A stretch of 64,000 nucleotides of DNA. Source: Diphasiastrum complanatum (taxonomy: Eukaryota > Streptophyta > Lycopodiopsida > Lycopodiales > Lycopodiaceae). Shown here in pieces: positions 1-10,543 of this stretch. The translations under genes and the position numbers were made by a program. Position 1 is the first letter of the stretch; the number at the start of each line of letters is the position of its first letter. The notes beneath the pieces are model-generated. The model did no database searches, was not told the origin of the DNA, and worked only from the letters and a program-made list of their open reading frames with translations. Location: the NCBI GenBank assembly GCA_029204225.1, contig CM055103.1:56439078-56503077 (forward strand), in the 5' to 3' direction.

Positions 1-3000
1 CTATAGAGAGTAATGTCCTTGAAGGATCTTTCATTACTTCTTGTAGTTAGCTTTACATTTGATTCCATAGGAGTAGAAACAACTTTACAATCTTCCATAT
101 GAAACCTTTTTAGAATAGAGTTAACATACTTTTCTTGACATATGAATGTAGATTTAGAAGTTCTAATAATCTCTATTCCTAAGATATAATGAAGTTTACC
201 AAGATCTTGAATTTCAAACTCTCTTTTGAGTGCCATCTTGATTTCATCTATATCTAGATTGTTACCACCACTTAAGATAATGTCATCAACATAGATCAAA
301 AGTAAAGTGATATCATTTTCATTCAATCTAAAGTAGAGAGAATGATCATACTCACTCATAACAAAGTTTTGAGAAAGTAAGAAGGAATTGAGCTTAGCAT
401 ACCAACTCCTTGGTGCTTGCTTTAGCCCATACAAACTCTTTTGGAGATAGCACACATGATTAGGCTCATCATGTGAAACATAGCCCTCGGGTTGCTCCAT
501 GTAAATATCTTCTTCAAGATCACCATTCAAGAAGGCATTAGTAACATCCATTTGCCACATATCCCAATCATAAAGAGTTGCAAGAGAGATTAGGATTCGA
601 ATAGTTACCATCTTTGCCACGGGTGCAAAGGTCTCATCATAGTCAATACCATATTCTTGAGCATACCCCTTTGCCACCAACCTTGCCTTGTACTTGTTGA
701 TTGATCCATCTTGATTTGTCTTGATCTTGAAGATCCACTTACAACCAATTGCCTTCTTGTCCTTTGGAAGCTTTACCAACCTCCATGTGTTGCTTTTGAT
801 GAGTGCTTGATGCTCATGATCCATGGCTTGGATCCATTCCTTCTTTTGAATTGCTTCACCTACACAAGTTGGTTCATCAAAAGAGGTAAGAAAAGCAAAG
901 TTAGAGTTGTCCACCACTTGCTTTCCTTTTTCATCATAGGTTAGCCTTGATGGCTTAGCCCTTTGCCTTTGAGTCTTCCTTGAAGTTTGCTTTGGAGTGG
1001 CATCTCCATCTTCATCCAAGACATCTTGCACATCATGATGATTAGTAGGCACATCAACATCAACATCAACAACATTGGAAACATTCTCTTCATGAAAGAT
1101 GACATCCCTACTTATGACAACTTTCTTTGTAGAAGGAATGTACACTTTGTAAGCCTTGCTTACTTCACTATAGCCAACAAACACACCCTTCTTTGATGAA
1201 GGATCTTCTTTAGTTCTATCATCAAGTGTGATATTGACAAAACATGTACATCCAAAGATCCTACAATGCTTGACACTCGGCCTTCTACCATAAAGAACCT
1301 CATGAGGAGTTTTACCATCCAAGGAAGCACTTGTCCATCTATTACATAGATAGTTAGCACATGCTAAAGCTTCCCCCCAAAAAGACTTAGCAAGATTAGC
1401 ATGTAGTCTCATTGCCTTGGCACATTCACAAAGGGTTCTATTCTTCCTCTCGGCCACTCCATTCTGTTGTGGAGTCCTAGGACTAGACATCTCCCTCTTA
1501 ATCCCATGTGCTATACAAAAGTCTTTGAACCTATTTGAGGTGTATTCCCCTCCATTATCAGACCTTAAGCATTTGATCTTTGTATTGAATTGGTTTTCCA
1601 TTTCATTCTTGAACTTGACAAATGCAGCAAACACTTCATCCTTACTTTTAAGAAGATAGATCCAAGTATACCTACTAAAGTCATCAATGAAAGTTGCATA
1701 CATCTTTGCCCCACCATTGCTAGTTGTACTAGAAGAATGAATATCAGAATGCACAAGTTGAAAAGCTTCTTTAGATCTAGAAGTAGATCTAGAATAAGCA
1801 AGTCTATGAGATTTGGACAAGGCACAATGTTCACAAACACTATTGTTTGCAACAAGACTTTTAGGGAGACCAAGAACAAGCTCTTTCTTTGCCATTACCT
1901 CCAAAGATTTGAAGTTGGGATGGCCCAACCTCTTGTGCCAAACTTCTTGGTTTGTCAATTGCTCCCTAGCCATACATCCTTCATGATTAGAGATCACACA
2001 TGCATCAAGCTTGAAAAGTTTACCATGCCTCCTACCTTGAGCAATCAAGGATCCACATTTACTTATCAAACATGCATCTCCAATGAACTCCACATCAAGT
2101 CCTTTGTCAATCATTTGACTTACACTAAGCAAATTCTTAGTGATTGAAGGAATGTACAAAACATTTTCAAGATTTGCTTTCCTATTTGTTGAAAGGGAAA
2201 TAGGAATAGTGCCTATGCCTTTGATGTCACATTGACCATCATTTGTAGTGTAGATGATGTTACCTTCTCCCTCATAAGACAATAAGGATGTAAAGTATTC
2301 CTTATGTCTTGTCATGTGAGATGAGGCTCCACTATCAATCCACCAAGGATCATTATCATCTATGTTGGCTAACAAACTTGAAGTCATAACAAGTGATTCA
2401 CATGTGTTATGTTCTTCCTCATCTATTGTAAGATTTCCTTGCCTCTCTCCTTGCTCTCTTTTCTTCTTATAACATTCATTTGCAAAATGACCTTTTATCC
2501 CACAATAAAAGCACTTGAACTTTGACTTATTGTTCTTAGTAGAAGAGGAAGAGGAAGAGTGATCATCATGATCAAAGTTACCACCTTTGGACCATTTCCC
2601 TTTGCCTTTACCTTTGCCCTTGAATTTGCCTTTTGTGAAGAAAGCCTCTTCACCTCCACCTTGCAAGGATGCACCATCAAGCTTTGATTGCAACCTATGT
2701 TCTTCAGCCAATAAGATTTCTTGCAAGTCAACCACACTTGGCAAGACTCTTTGAATGGCAAAACTTTGCACAAGGTTAGCATGTTCATTTAGCAAACCAT
2801 TCAACATAACTTGGACTATTTCACCATCTTTTATGTTCTCATCAATGCATGCTAAATCATCACTTAGGGACTTAACTCTCAAGATAAATGCATGAGCACT
2901 TTCACCCTCTCTTTGCCTACTAGAAAATATTTGTCTCCTTAGGGTCAATACCCTAGATGTGGACTTTGATTCAAAGAGCTTCTTTAAGGCATTCCATGCC

Positions 3001-3260
3001 TCACTTGCACTTTGACACTTTCCAACTTCCTTGAGAAGTTCATTTGTAACATTCATTTTAATGATATGAAGAGCCCTTTTGGCCTTCTTATCAAACCTTT
3101 GTTGCTCTTGAAGTGTGAGAGGTCTCTCTTCAATTTCTGCAACTATGTCCATGAGTTCATTCAACTCAAGTAAGGACTCCATCCTCACTTTCCAAGTAGA
3201 GTAGTTTGATGAACTCAACCTTTCACTAGACTCTAGCATGATCCCACCATTGGAAGCCAT
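1..3260 (-). CDS. copia gag-pol polyprotein (partial, open to window edge)
   Basis: This is a polyprotein that would be self-cleaved into Gag, protease, integrase and RT/RNase H. The ATG at 3260 starts a MASNGG protein in the same position as the E3 start. I checked one frame at six places. A CCHC knuckle (C-X2-C-X4-H-X4-C) lies near residue 250. The protease motif DSGASSHMT lies near residue 309. Integrase HSD, DNGGEY and NGVAERKN lie at about residues 506, 568 and 601. The RT motif LIYVDD has its YVDD at about residue 990. The last codons read in frame to position 3. No terminated ORF of 60 codons or more occurs in this frame, so it appears uninterrupted for about 1086 codons. About 200-250 C-terminal residues (RNase H) would lie outside. 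It is the best-preserved pol in the window. Whether it is expressed is unknown. Confidence 0.9.
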   Translation of the reverse strand, partial: MASNGGIMLESSERLSSSNYSTWKVRMESLLELNELMDIVAEIEERPLTLQEQQRFDKKAKRALHIIKMNVTNELLKEVGKCQSASEAWNALKKLFESKSTSRVLTLRRQIFSSRQREGESAHAFILRVKSLSDDLACIDENIKDGEIVQVMLNGLLNEHANLVQSFAIQRVLPSVVDLQEILLAEEHRLQSKLDGASLQGGGEEAFFTKGKFKGKGKGKGKWSKGGNFDHDDHSSSSSSTKNNKSKFKCFYCGIKGHFANECYKKKREQGERQGNLTIDEEEHNTCESLVMTSSLLANIDDNDPWWIDSGASSHMTRHKEYFTSLLSYEGEGNIIYTTNDGQCDIKGIGTIPISLSTNRKANLENVLYIPSITKNLLSVSQMIDKGLDVEFIGDACLISKCGSLIAQGRRHGKLFKLDACVISNHEGCMAREQLTNQEVWHKRLGHPNFKSLEVMAKKELVLGLPKSLVANNSVCEHCALSKSHRLAYSRSTSRSKEAFQLVHSDIHSSSTTSNGGAKMYATFIDDFSRYTWIYLLKSKDEVFAAFVKFKNEMENQFNTKIKCLRSDNGGEYTSNRFKDFCIAHGIKREMSSPRTPQQNGVAERKNRTLCECAKAMRLHANLAKSFWGEALACANYLCNRWTSASLDGKTPHEVLYGRRPSVKHCRIFGCTCFVNITLDDRTKEDPSSKKGVFVGYSEVSKAYKVYIPSTKKVVISRDVIFHEENVSNVVDVDVDVPTNHHDVQDVLDEDGDATPKQTSRKTQRQRAKPSRLTYDEKGKQVVDNSNFAFLTSFDEPTCVGEAIQKKEWIQAMDHEHQALIKSNTWRLVKLPKDKKAIGCKWIFKIKTNQDGSINKYKARLVAKGYAQEYGIDYDETFAPVAKMVTIRILISLATLYDWDMWQMDVTNAFLNGDLEEDIYMEQPEGYVSHDEPNHVCYLQKSLYGLKQAPRSWYAKLNSFLLSQNFVMSEYDHSLYFRLNENDITLLLIYVDDIILSGGNNLDIDEIKMALKREFEIQDLGKLHYILGIEIIRTSKSTFICQEKYVNSILKRFHMEDCKVVSTPMESNVKLTTRSNERSFKDITLY

Positions 3261-4415
3261 GATTCTAATGTTTCTTCAACTTTTAGGTTCTGTCCTAAAG
3301 CACTTAGCACTCACTTTTCTCTCAACAAATGATAGATAAAGAGATCTATGAAGATTTAGGACCCTAAAACACTTCTATCTTGAACCTAGATGGTTTCCAA
3401 GCATAGAAAGGAAGATTGAAACACATGCAACACTTTGCACACACTAAGAATGGATTACAAAATCAAACCAACCTGAACACACTCTTGCTTAAGCTCTCAA
3501 ACTTTCCAGCAAGTGACCAAATCAAGTTATGGTGTGAAGAGTTACTTGCATTCTTAGAAAATACCCAAAACTAGGATGCCAAGATTACCTAGTAATGAAC
3601 AAACTTGATCAACATATGATCAACACACTAAGATATTGATTCAACCTGTAAAACCACATGTAAACCACACTTCTAAAATTTTATAAACTCCAGCAAGTGA
3701 TAAATACAAGATTTAGAGGTGAATGAATGAGCACACTTAGTGAATCACAAGACTAGCTTCACTATCTTGTCAAATCTTGGTGTTTAGATGTAGATCTAAG
3801 ATCACTTCACATGAGAATGTTCCTCAACCTGTTAAGAACCTGAAAACACACTTGCATAATGGTTAACACCTTCCAGCAAATGCTCCAATCAAATTACATA
3901 AGGAGAGTTACTTACATGCTCAACAAAGTACACCAAAATTTATGCCAAAATTGATGACAATCTTTACAATATGCTCTTCACAATGGAGCTTACAATATGT
4001 TCACCCAAAAAAGGGGATCTTTCATCCAAATGGGAGCTTTGCTCAGCCTTTAGGAGAATTACAACTCACTCAAAAGAGCATTTGTCATCCACTTAAGGAG
4101 AAGTTTCATCCACTTAAGGAGAGTGTTCATCCAAGAATGGAGATTGTCAACAATAGGATTGAAAAGAACATTGTTAGTATTGAATATGCACAAGCCTCAC
4201 AATCACAAATGATTAGGTGTTATGATCTGATCCAAAATAGTTTCTTTTCAGCCTCTGATCTTCAATAGACCTGAAATATGCTTTTGATCCACAAGTTCAA
4301 CTCACAAAACAAAGGTTAGTAAGATTTGATCAACAAAGCAATGCAAAATCATGCTAGAACTTGATCAAACATCCAAATATCACCAAAAATGGAATACTTA
4401 CTGTAAATAGAAGCC
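3261..4415 (-). other. E1 leader between PBS and gag
   Basis: This is untranslated leader with no convincing gene. The open stretch at 3942-4268 on the plus strand is antisense to the element and has no family resemblance. Near 4086-4140 a roughly 22-bp unit containing ATCCACTTAAGGAG is repeated about three times. The E2 copy has about four at 32634-32703. The leader is shared with E2 (31564-32989), which confirms that it belongs to the element. Confidence 0.7.
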
Positions 4416-4432
4416 AACCAGCTCTGATACCA
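4416..4432 (-). other. Primer-binding site, initiator tRNA-Met type (E1)
   Basis: The minus strand reads TGGTATCAGAGCTGGTT directly inside the LTR. The first 12 bases are the standard complement to the 3' end of plant initiator tRNA-Met, used by many copia elements to prime minus-strand DNA synthesis. It fixes both the inner LTR edge and the element orientation. Confidence 0.9.
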
Positions 4433-5087
4433 TGTGAAAAATACAGATCCTAAGTGGATCTAAACTCCAAGATCATTGGCTTGAATGCTTGCACTCCAAA
4501 CTACATAAGCTAGGAATTGGCAACACATTCTATGCTACCTAGAATGCAAAGAACTTGATCAAAAAGCATTTATCACAAATGGAAACTTCCATAAACATCA
4601 AGTGCGGCCCAAAATAGCATTATACAGTCCATAATACATCAGCCTACCACTTTTGGAAAGCACCTAAGATCATACACAATAGCTTGAAGACAATACACAC
4701 AACAATGCTCTCAATGGAGGAAGAAACAATGACAATGATCTATTGATCTCAATGAAGCATACAAAAGGTTTCTCCAACCTGTTCTCCACGACTTCCCTAC
4801 TATTTATGGATGAGGAAGATGACTCTCTCTCCTCTCTCTAGAAGGTACTTGACCCTAGATATTCCCTATATAGGAAAAATAGCTAAAAATGGCTTATATG
4901 ACCAAAATACATCAAAATGGTCTCATTTTGAAGAGGATGAAGTTTGACACTTCATCATACTGAAAAAATACAGTAAATAAAAACATTGTGGCCTGGTTCA
5001 CACGTGCAAAACTCCAGAACCAAAACTATTTACAATTTTAGCCAATTTAGGTCTCAAACTAGCTAGGAAATGTTGACAATTTTCACA
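4433..5087 (-). repeat. E1 5' LTR (655 bp)
   Basis: The ends TGTGAAAA and TTTTCACA form an exact 8-bp inverted pair, and the inner edge abuts the PBS. A TATA-like CCTATATAGG lies at 4865-4874, suitable for a pol II start in the minus direction. Relatives of this LTR occur at 32990-33576 (same orientation) and 51194-51415 (opposite orientation, partial). Confidence 0.9.
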
Positions 5088-5141
5088 GATACTGGGCTCC
5101 TAACTTTCCTATTAAATTCTTAATTCTAAGTGATATATTTC

Positions 5142-5807
5142 CTAAGTGATTCCTTTGGCTTTTTTTTCAACAGAGTTAAGCCGAGCCAACAATCTAGTGG
5201 AATATCCTATCTCCCTAAACTGTTTAAGGAATGCTGCTTTTAAAGTGTTCCAAGTATTAATTGTTTCCGATACTAATTGACTGTACCAAATCATAGCCTG
5301 CTTCTGCAGAAGACCTGACAAAATTCTAACTTTATCCTCATCTGTCTTCTCTTTGTTTGCTATGGTAATGGATTCAAATTGCGACATATAACTATCCGCA
5401 TCTTCCAATGATCCCTTAAAGAAATCATATCTGATTTTTGTTGATGTGGGTGGCGCTGGATTAGCCATATTAACAGATGGTGGTGAACTAGATGAACTTG
5501 GAGGGTCTGAATCTAAACTTTGCTCGGACAAAGAGTCTGAACTTGGTTCGGAAGTAGAATCAGATGAATCTGATTCAGGTGAATCTGTAGAACTTGGTGT
5601 TTCAACGGATCTTTCCTCAAATGAATCTACAAATGCTGTAGTAGCGTGTAAAAGATCATTAAACGCTTCAGGTGTTAATCTTGCTCTAACTGGTGAGTTT
5701 TGCAAATTCTGCAAATACAAATCTCTAGACTTCCTATATGCTTCTAAACGTTGTGCACGCTCTAAACATTTCTCTTCAATAATTGCTTGAGAGTATGTTC
5801 TTGGCAT
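5142..5807 (-). pseudogene. Ty3/gypsy Gag N-terminal fragment (family F, copy 1)
   Basis: This is a 221-codon frame from the ATG at 5807. It starts MPRTYSQAI, has an acidic Ser/Asp-rich stretch near residues 75-110, then a conserved Gag core near 125-215 (DADSYMSQFES, AMIWYSQL, FLKQFREIGY). The same core is found at 28274-28729. Here it ends with a stop just after a poly-A stretch that reads KKAKGIT, where the second copy continues KKSKKSLRNYTRKVKNL. That suggests a frameshift followed by truncation close to the E1 LTR. A PBS and LTR lie upstream on the same strand. Gag would form the particle shell; this fragment lacks the rest of pol. Confidence 0.75.
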
Positions 5808-5872
5808 GCATTACATGAGAAAATTTTGTAGATGTAATACACTTAAAAATATTGCAAAAGGTGAAATTCATC

Positions 5873-5890
5873 TCCCTGACAACGGTGTCA
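5873..5890 (-). other. tRNA-Asp-like primer-binding site (family F, copy 1)
   Basis: The 18 bases match the 3' end of plant tRNA-Asp at 14 positions. All four mismatches are transitions of the C-to-T or G-to-A kind, as expected from cytosine deamination. It lies between the gag start and the LTR, in the right order. Confidence 0.65.
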
Positions 5891-5895
5891 AATTA

Positions 5896-6790
5896 TGTGG
5901 TGGCCTAGTCGTTATAGATTTTCACAAAATCAATGAATTACGTAGTATAAAAGGTTTGATCGTTTTCCAAGAGAGAGAATAATCTCATCTTTTTCATGGT
6001 AAATGTATGTATGATGATAAACAGACTAGAGTGTATAAAGTTCACAATGAATACTACAGCGACATAACTGGTTATCCAAAGACATTTGGGTAAATTGGCA
6101 TCCAGGAACACCAATGATGAAACGATTTGGTCAAAATTTATAATTGTAAGAATTACTTTATCTTTCAGGCTCTTCAGGCATCAGGAAAACAGTCAGAACT
6201 GACAGCAACTAGCAATTAGATTCATCAAGCAGAATCACATTATCTAAAACTTCTTCTTAATCAAACACAGTGAATTAGTTTTTATCGTAGGAAGCAAACA
6301 AGACAAAGACTCAATCAATCTCATTATCTGAACACAGCTCTCATTCAGAGCTGAAGGAATTTCTGCTAAAAGTTATGTTTAACCGCTTTGACTGATTCCC
6401 TGCGCACATTAGTCAGAATTATTACTTGCTGGTGTCGCCTGAAAATCCGTGTTAGAGTAACTGAAATTTAGTATAACTTAAGAAATGTGTGTGACACATA
6501 TAGAACAGTATCACAATCAATCACAGATCATACAGAGTGTGTTCGCACAAATGATAAGAAGTAATTCTGTGAGAGATAACAGAAGGAAAGAATGTTCAAG
6601 CTATAAGAACTTGCTCTTCGCTCTCTATTGATAGTCAGCTCTACGTAGAAATTTGTATGCACAATGGCACATAGTGCTATCCTTATAGGAATGTTGTTCA
6701 GTCTCAATGTTGCTTACAGATCGTCAAATGTCGGTTCTGAAATTCTATTGCGTCTCTTTAGAACGTCGCAACTTCTACTCAAAATATGAA
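5896..6790 (-). repeat. Family F LTR, copy 1 (outer edge uncertain)
   Basis: The inner edge TGTGGTGG follows the PBS. The sequence to about 6790 has no coding signal and resembles, in order and word content, the stretch after the second family F PBS at 28920. I could not fix the outer end, which may merge with flanking AT-rich DNA before the next LTR at about 6896. Confidence 0.45.
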
Positions 6791-6895
6791 TTTAAAAAGT
6801 GCGAAATAGGCCTTTACATGTATTTTAGGCACTATAGCACATTTTATATATATGGAAATTGAAAATTTTTACAATATATGACAAAATTTGGATAA

Positions 6896-7638
6896 TGTGA
6901 GATCATAAGACTCCACACAAGCCAAAGTGTAAATAAAATAATATAGACTTGGGCGTTTGTAACAAAATAAAACTTGAGGCTCAAAGTCAATTTTAAACTT
7001 AGGATTCTAGTTTTTAGAGTTGGGTCCAATACTGGACTCACATGAATCTTGTAATTTTCAATGTACTTTTTGTGGACCCTTGGATCAAGTTGGGTCCAAG
7101 ATGAATGGATAGGATCAATGTGAATATTAGGCAATAGGATTGAGGGGCAAGGTCTTTCCCCATTTTATAAAAAGGCACCATTTGTACACTATTTGGATGC
7201 TTAATAGAGAGGAGGAGACTCTGCTATTTTGAGAGCTCAAGCATCCTCATTTGCTAATCAATCTTGCTTATGCTATTGTTGTGTTTGTTTGTTATTTCCA
7301 TTTCTTCCATGCTTTTTGTTTGTGATTAGTTAAGGTTTCTCCATAAGCAATGACATTGAGCATTTGAGCTAACCTCCATCTCATCTCTCTCTCTCTCTTT
7401 CTCTCTTCTCTTCTCTCTTCATCTTCTTGTCTATCCTTTCTCTTCACCCAAAAGCATGATGAATGTTAGTGTAGAGGAGTAGAGTTAAAGGAGGGTAGTG
7501 TTAGTGGTGAATAGAGTTAAGGGAGAAAGTAGGAAACTAACTAAAAATAGCATCTATGCATAGTTAGGTACCTATCCAGTGATCTAACCCTTGTTGATAG
7601 GCGGGAGGGCTATACTACGCGAGATCTTTGACCTTACA
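6896..7638 (+). repeat. G-A 5' LTR
   Basis: It is shared with 17881-18628 and 24348-24817. It ends in TTACA one base before the PBS. A TATA box (TTTATAAAAAGG) near 7164 lies 3' of the conserved GGACCCTTGGAT segment and is followed by the presumed transcript start. The left edge is inferred from where similarity to the other copies begins. Confidence 0.8.
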
Positions 7639-7639
7639 G

Positions 7640-7657
7640 TGGCGCCGTTGCCAGGGA
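7640..7657 (+). other. tRNA-Asp primer-binding site (G-A)
   Basis: TGGCGCCGTTGCCAGGGA matches the complement of the plant tRNA-Asp 3' end at 17 of 18 bases. G-B has the same site at 18630 with two mismatches. Confidence 0.88.
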
Positions 7658-8935
7658 TAGGTTTCCACTAACTAGTTTAGCTGCATTTTAGCTATTTTCT
7701 TGCTTTTCATAGTAGTTTTAGGTAGATTCTGGGTGTTTAGAGTTAGTTTTCTGTATTTTTTTGTGTTTGGACTGTTAACAGCAAGCAGAGGAGGTGTGAG
7801 AGGGTAGAGGAGGCCCTGAACAGCCTCTAAGGGCTTGAAACCCAAACCAACCAGCCAAAAAATCCCAAAAATACACCAATCTGTATTTTTGGAGGAAAAA
7901 AGAGCCTAAAATCTCATCAAATTTTTATATCTCTAGAACTAGTGTGAATTAACCCTTGCATGATTGGTAGCAGCTCCAGGGTACTGTCCCAGACATGCAT
8001 AGAAGCCTGTGAGAGTTAGTTCCAAGCAGATTGTAAAAATCAAAGAAAAATCATAAAAAGTTCAAAAAAACCCTTGAAAAAATTGAAAAAAATTCAAATT
8101 TTCATAAGAACTCTCATAGAGCCCTCTAAAGTTCCATCTCAGTGAAAACAGGACACACAAAAGCTTGCGAGAGTTAGTTTGATGTCTAAGTGTCTGTGCA
8201 AGAGTTCCCAATGAAAACAAAATGGGAAAGTACCAGTGAACCCTCGCAGACAACAAAATTTTCAGTTTCAGTGGTCAAGAACTCTCGCAAAGGATTCTGA
8301 AGTTCCATCTTAGTGAGACCAGGACACATAAGAGCTTGCGAGAGTTAGTTTGATTCCAGTGAGCAGAAAATTGGATTTAAGTGCAAGAAAATCACTAAAA
8401 AATGAAGATCCAGCAAATCTTTCTAGTAAGAACTCTCGCAGACCCTCTTAATCAATTTAAAATGATAATTTCCATCAGTGATGAAGCCTGCGAGAGTTAG
8501 TTTTGAGATTTGGTGAAGATCAAGCCAAAAAAGTGGTTTTGAACTCTCATAGACAGTGAAATTTTCACTTTTTGCAAGAGCAAAGAATTTTATAGTGAGA
8601 TCTGACCTAGATTCAGCTACTGTGAGCCTTGCGAGAGCTACTTACCAAGGATTTCAGAGATATCATGTTTTTTATCTACAAAAACAGCTAAAGAACCCTT
8701 GTACAGCCAACCCTCGCACAAGAGGATCCTTGTAGACCAGATCAGTGGAAAGATCTGCATCAGATCCAGCTACTGTCAAAATCTCAGGTCAATCAGTACA
8801 AGGAGTAAAAAGTTATCAAGAAAAAACCACCGCAAAAGGCCTAAAACTCAGCCGATCAGATCGATCAGATCTTTGATATTCAAACTGCATCCTACTGTAC
8901 AAACAAGATCCAATCACTTTGGAACCCACCATCAG
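7658..8935 (+). other. G-A leader with alternating complementary motif
   Basis: This is a noncoding leader of about 1.3 kb. A motif close to CTTGCGAGAGTTAGTT occurs near 8005, 8161, 8335, 8487 and 8628. Its near complement AAGAACTCTCGCA occurs near 8106, 8277, 8427, 8539 and 8706. The two forms alternate, so the RNA could fold into a series of hairpins. The first part is shared with G-B (18648-19200). Confidence 0.75.
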
Positions 8936-10543
8936 ATGAATCTGAGATCGGGATGATCAATAGCATGAAGGATAGCAAATCAAGCACCACACCTTCCCAG
9001 ATTAGCAGTTGTGCAACAAGAGGCAGAACCAAAACCAGCACCAATGGATCCAATGGGCCAACCCGTACCTGTCGCTCCCTTGCAAGCAATTTGGAGAGCA
9101 CCACAGATGGAAATACTAAAATACGATGGATCATCAGATCCCATCCGATTCCTCTAGATCTACAAGCAAGCTTGTGAAATCTACGACGAACAGACACCTG
9201 CGGAGAAGCTGATGCTATTTCCCATGTCCTTATTGGTAGTGGCTCAAGATTGGTTTTTCAACCTGTCAGAGGAAGAAAAATCTACCTGGGAAGCGGTTAA
9301 AGCGGCTCTCATTACGCGCTTTAAACCAAGAAAGTTCCTAGAAGACCCGTTCCTCCTGCTCAGCAAAGGTAAGATGGGAAAATGAGAAAGGGTCAGGGAC
9401 TATATTGAGCGGGTCAAACACTTACGATCCGAGTTCAGTGTAGCCCTAACTCTCGATCACGTGGTGATCATGTGGTTCCTAGCCGGACTACCACGAAACA
9501 ACAGAAGAGAACTGAAATGATAGGAGCAGTACGCTACTCTACAAGAAGCTATGGAAGATGCCATCAGGGAAGAGGCTGAGGGATCTGACGACGAATATCC
9601 ATCCACCCACACCCCTACTCCCTCATTAGCATCATCATCATCAAACGCATCTGCTCTATCCAAAGAACTGCTATTGGAGCAAATGATGAAATTACACAAA
9701 CAGTAGATGGAGCAATGTACGATGCAGTTTGATAAAAAACTGAAAGCCTTACAGGGAGCTGTAGCAGTAACGCCACATCAACCAGAACCAAATCAGCTGC
9801 AGTATCCAAGACGGGAGAATGTACGGTGTTCAGTGTGCACGCAAAACCATATAGCAAACAAGTGTCCAGTCCTAAAGCAAAATCTGAGACTGACACATAG
9901 ATTTTGCCATCTATGCAATGCAACATCGCACGATACGGCATTTTGCCCTTTTAACCCCTGGATTGTTCAACATAAGAGAAGTCCTTATCAAACTTCTTAT
10001 CCTTACCATCAAGGGGCACCCAACGCGGCACCAAGGTACGGCGCACCGAATCAACAATAGCGTATGGCCTTACCTGCACCACTAGGGCCAGCCAATCAGC
10101 AAGTGGCCCATGTAAACCTGACAGCAGCGGAACCAAAAATGCAAATGCCACCTCAACCTGAGTAGCAGCAATGGTACAGACCAGATGAACCATTTATGGA
10201 TCCTTCCATAAATGAATATGTTGCGGCCTATGCAGCTCAAACTCAGCGTCAAGGCGGAAGAAATTATGGCTGCTAAGGATGCAACGAAGGACACAGAATT
10301 GTAGAATGTCCCTACAAGGGACAATATACATCCTTCTGTCAAGAATGTGGTTATGGACATTGTTACAAGAATTGTCCATCTAAACCTGGAACTAGTGCAC
10401 CTCTTAGCTTCATTGCAGCAACCAGAGGTTCTAGCAGGGATGGCATCGTCGAAAGGATGACAATTCCATGCTCCTGTGTTAGCTATTACACGAGCATAGA
10501 AGAGGAAGGAAGTGGCTCCCTCACCACCACCATCAGTCACTAA
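8936..10543 (+). pseudogene. G-A Gag with four CCHC zinc knuckles (nonsense-riddled)
   Basis: A single frame from the ATG at 8936 (MNLRSG) carries a Gag core (EILKYDGSSDPIRFL, VAQDWFFNLS, AALITRFKPRKFL, RVRDYIERVKHLR) near residues 58-180. Four knuckles follow: CSVC..H..C at 9827-9865, CHLC..H..C at 9905-9946, C-X2-C..H..C at 10271-10309 and CQEC..H..C at 10337-10375. In-frame stops occur at 8954, 8963, 9155, 9383, 9518, 9521, 9704, 10058, 10163, 10274 and 10541. Several lie where the related G-D copy has CAG or CGA. The protein would package element RNA. It is too broken to be made whole. Confidence 0.82.

Larger units (their letters stand above)
1..5087 (-). mobile_element. Ty1/copia LTR retrotransposon E1, 5' part
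   Basis: On the minus strand, from high to low coordinate, this shows a 5' LTR (4433-5087), a tRNA-Met type primer-binding site, a leader of about 1.15 kb and an open gag-pol frame that runs off the left edge. The integrase-before-RT order is the copia order. RNase H, the polypurine tract and the 3' LTR lie outside the window. The element abuts a gypsy gag fragment near 5142, so it may have inserted into that older element. The target duplication cannot be checked because the other end is missing. Confidence 0.93.

Noticed and set aside
3942-4268. 108-codon frame on the plus strand
   Set aside because: Antisense to the E1 leader; the E2 counterpart differs in frame and length; no motif.
7980-8720. 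CRISPR-like regular repeats
   Set aside because: Repeats alternate in strand, vary in sequence and spacing, lie in a retrotransposon leader, and the genome is plant.
8936-10543. A variant genetic code with TAG or TAA read as Gln
   Set aside because: Paired copies show CAG at the same sites, TGA and frameshifts are also frequent, and the E1 and E3 frames use CAG and CAA normally. Mutation of methylated CAG explains it better.
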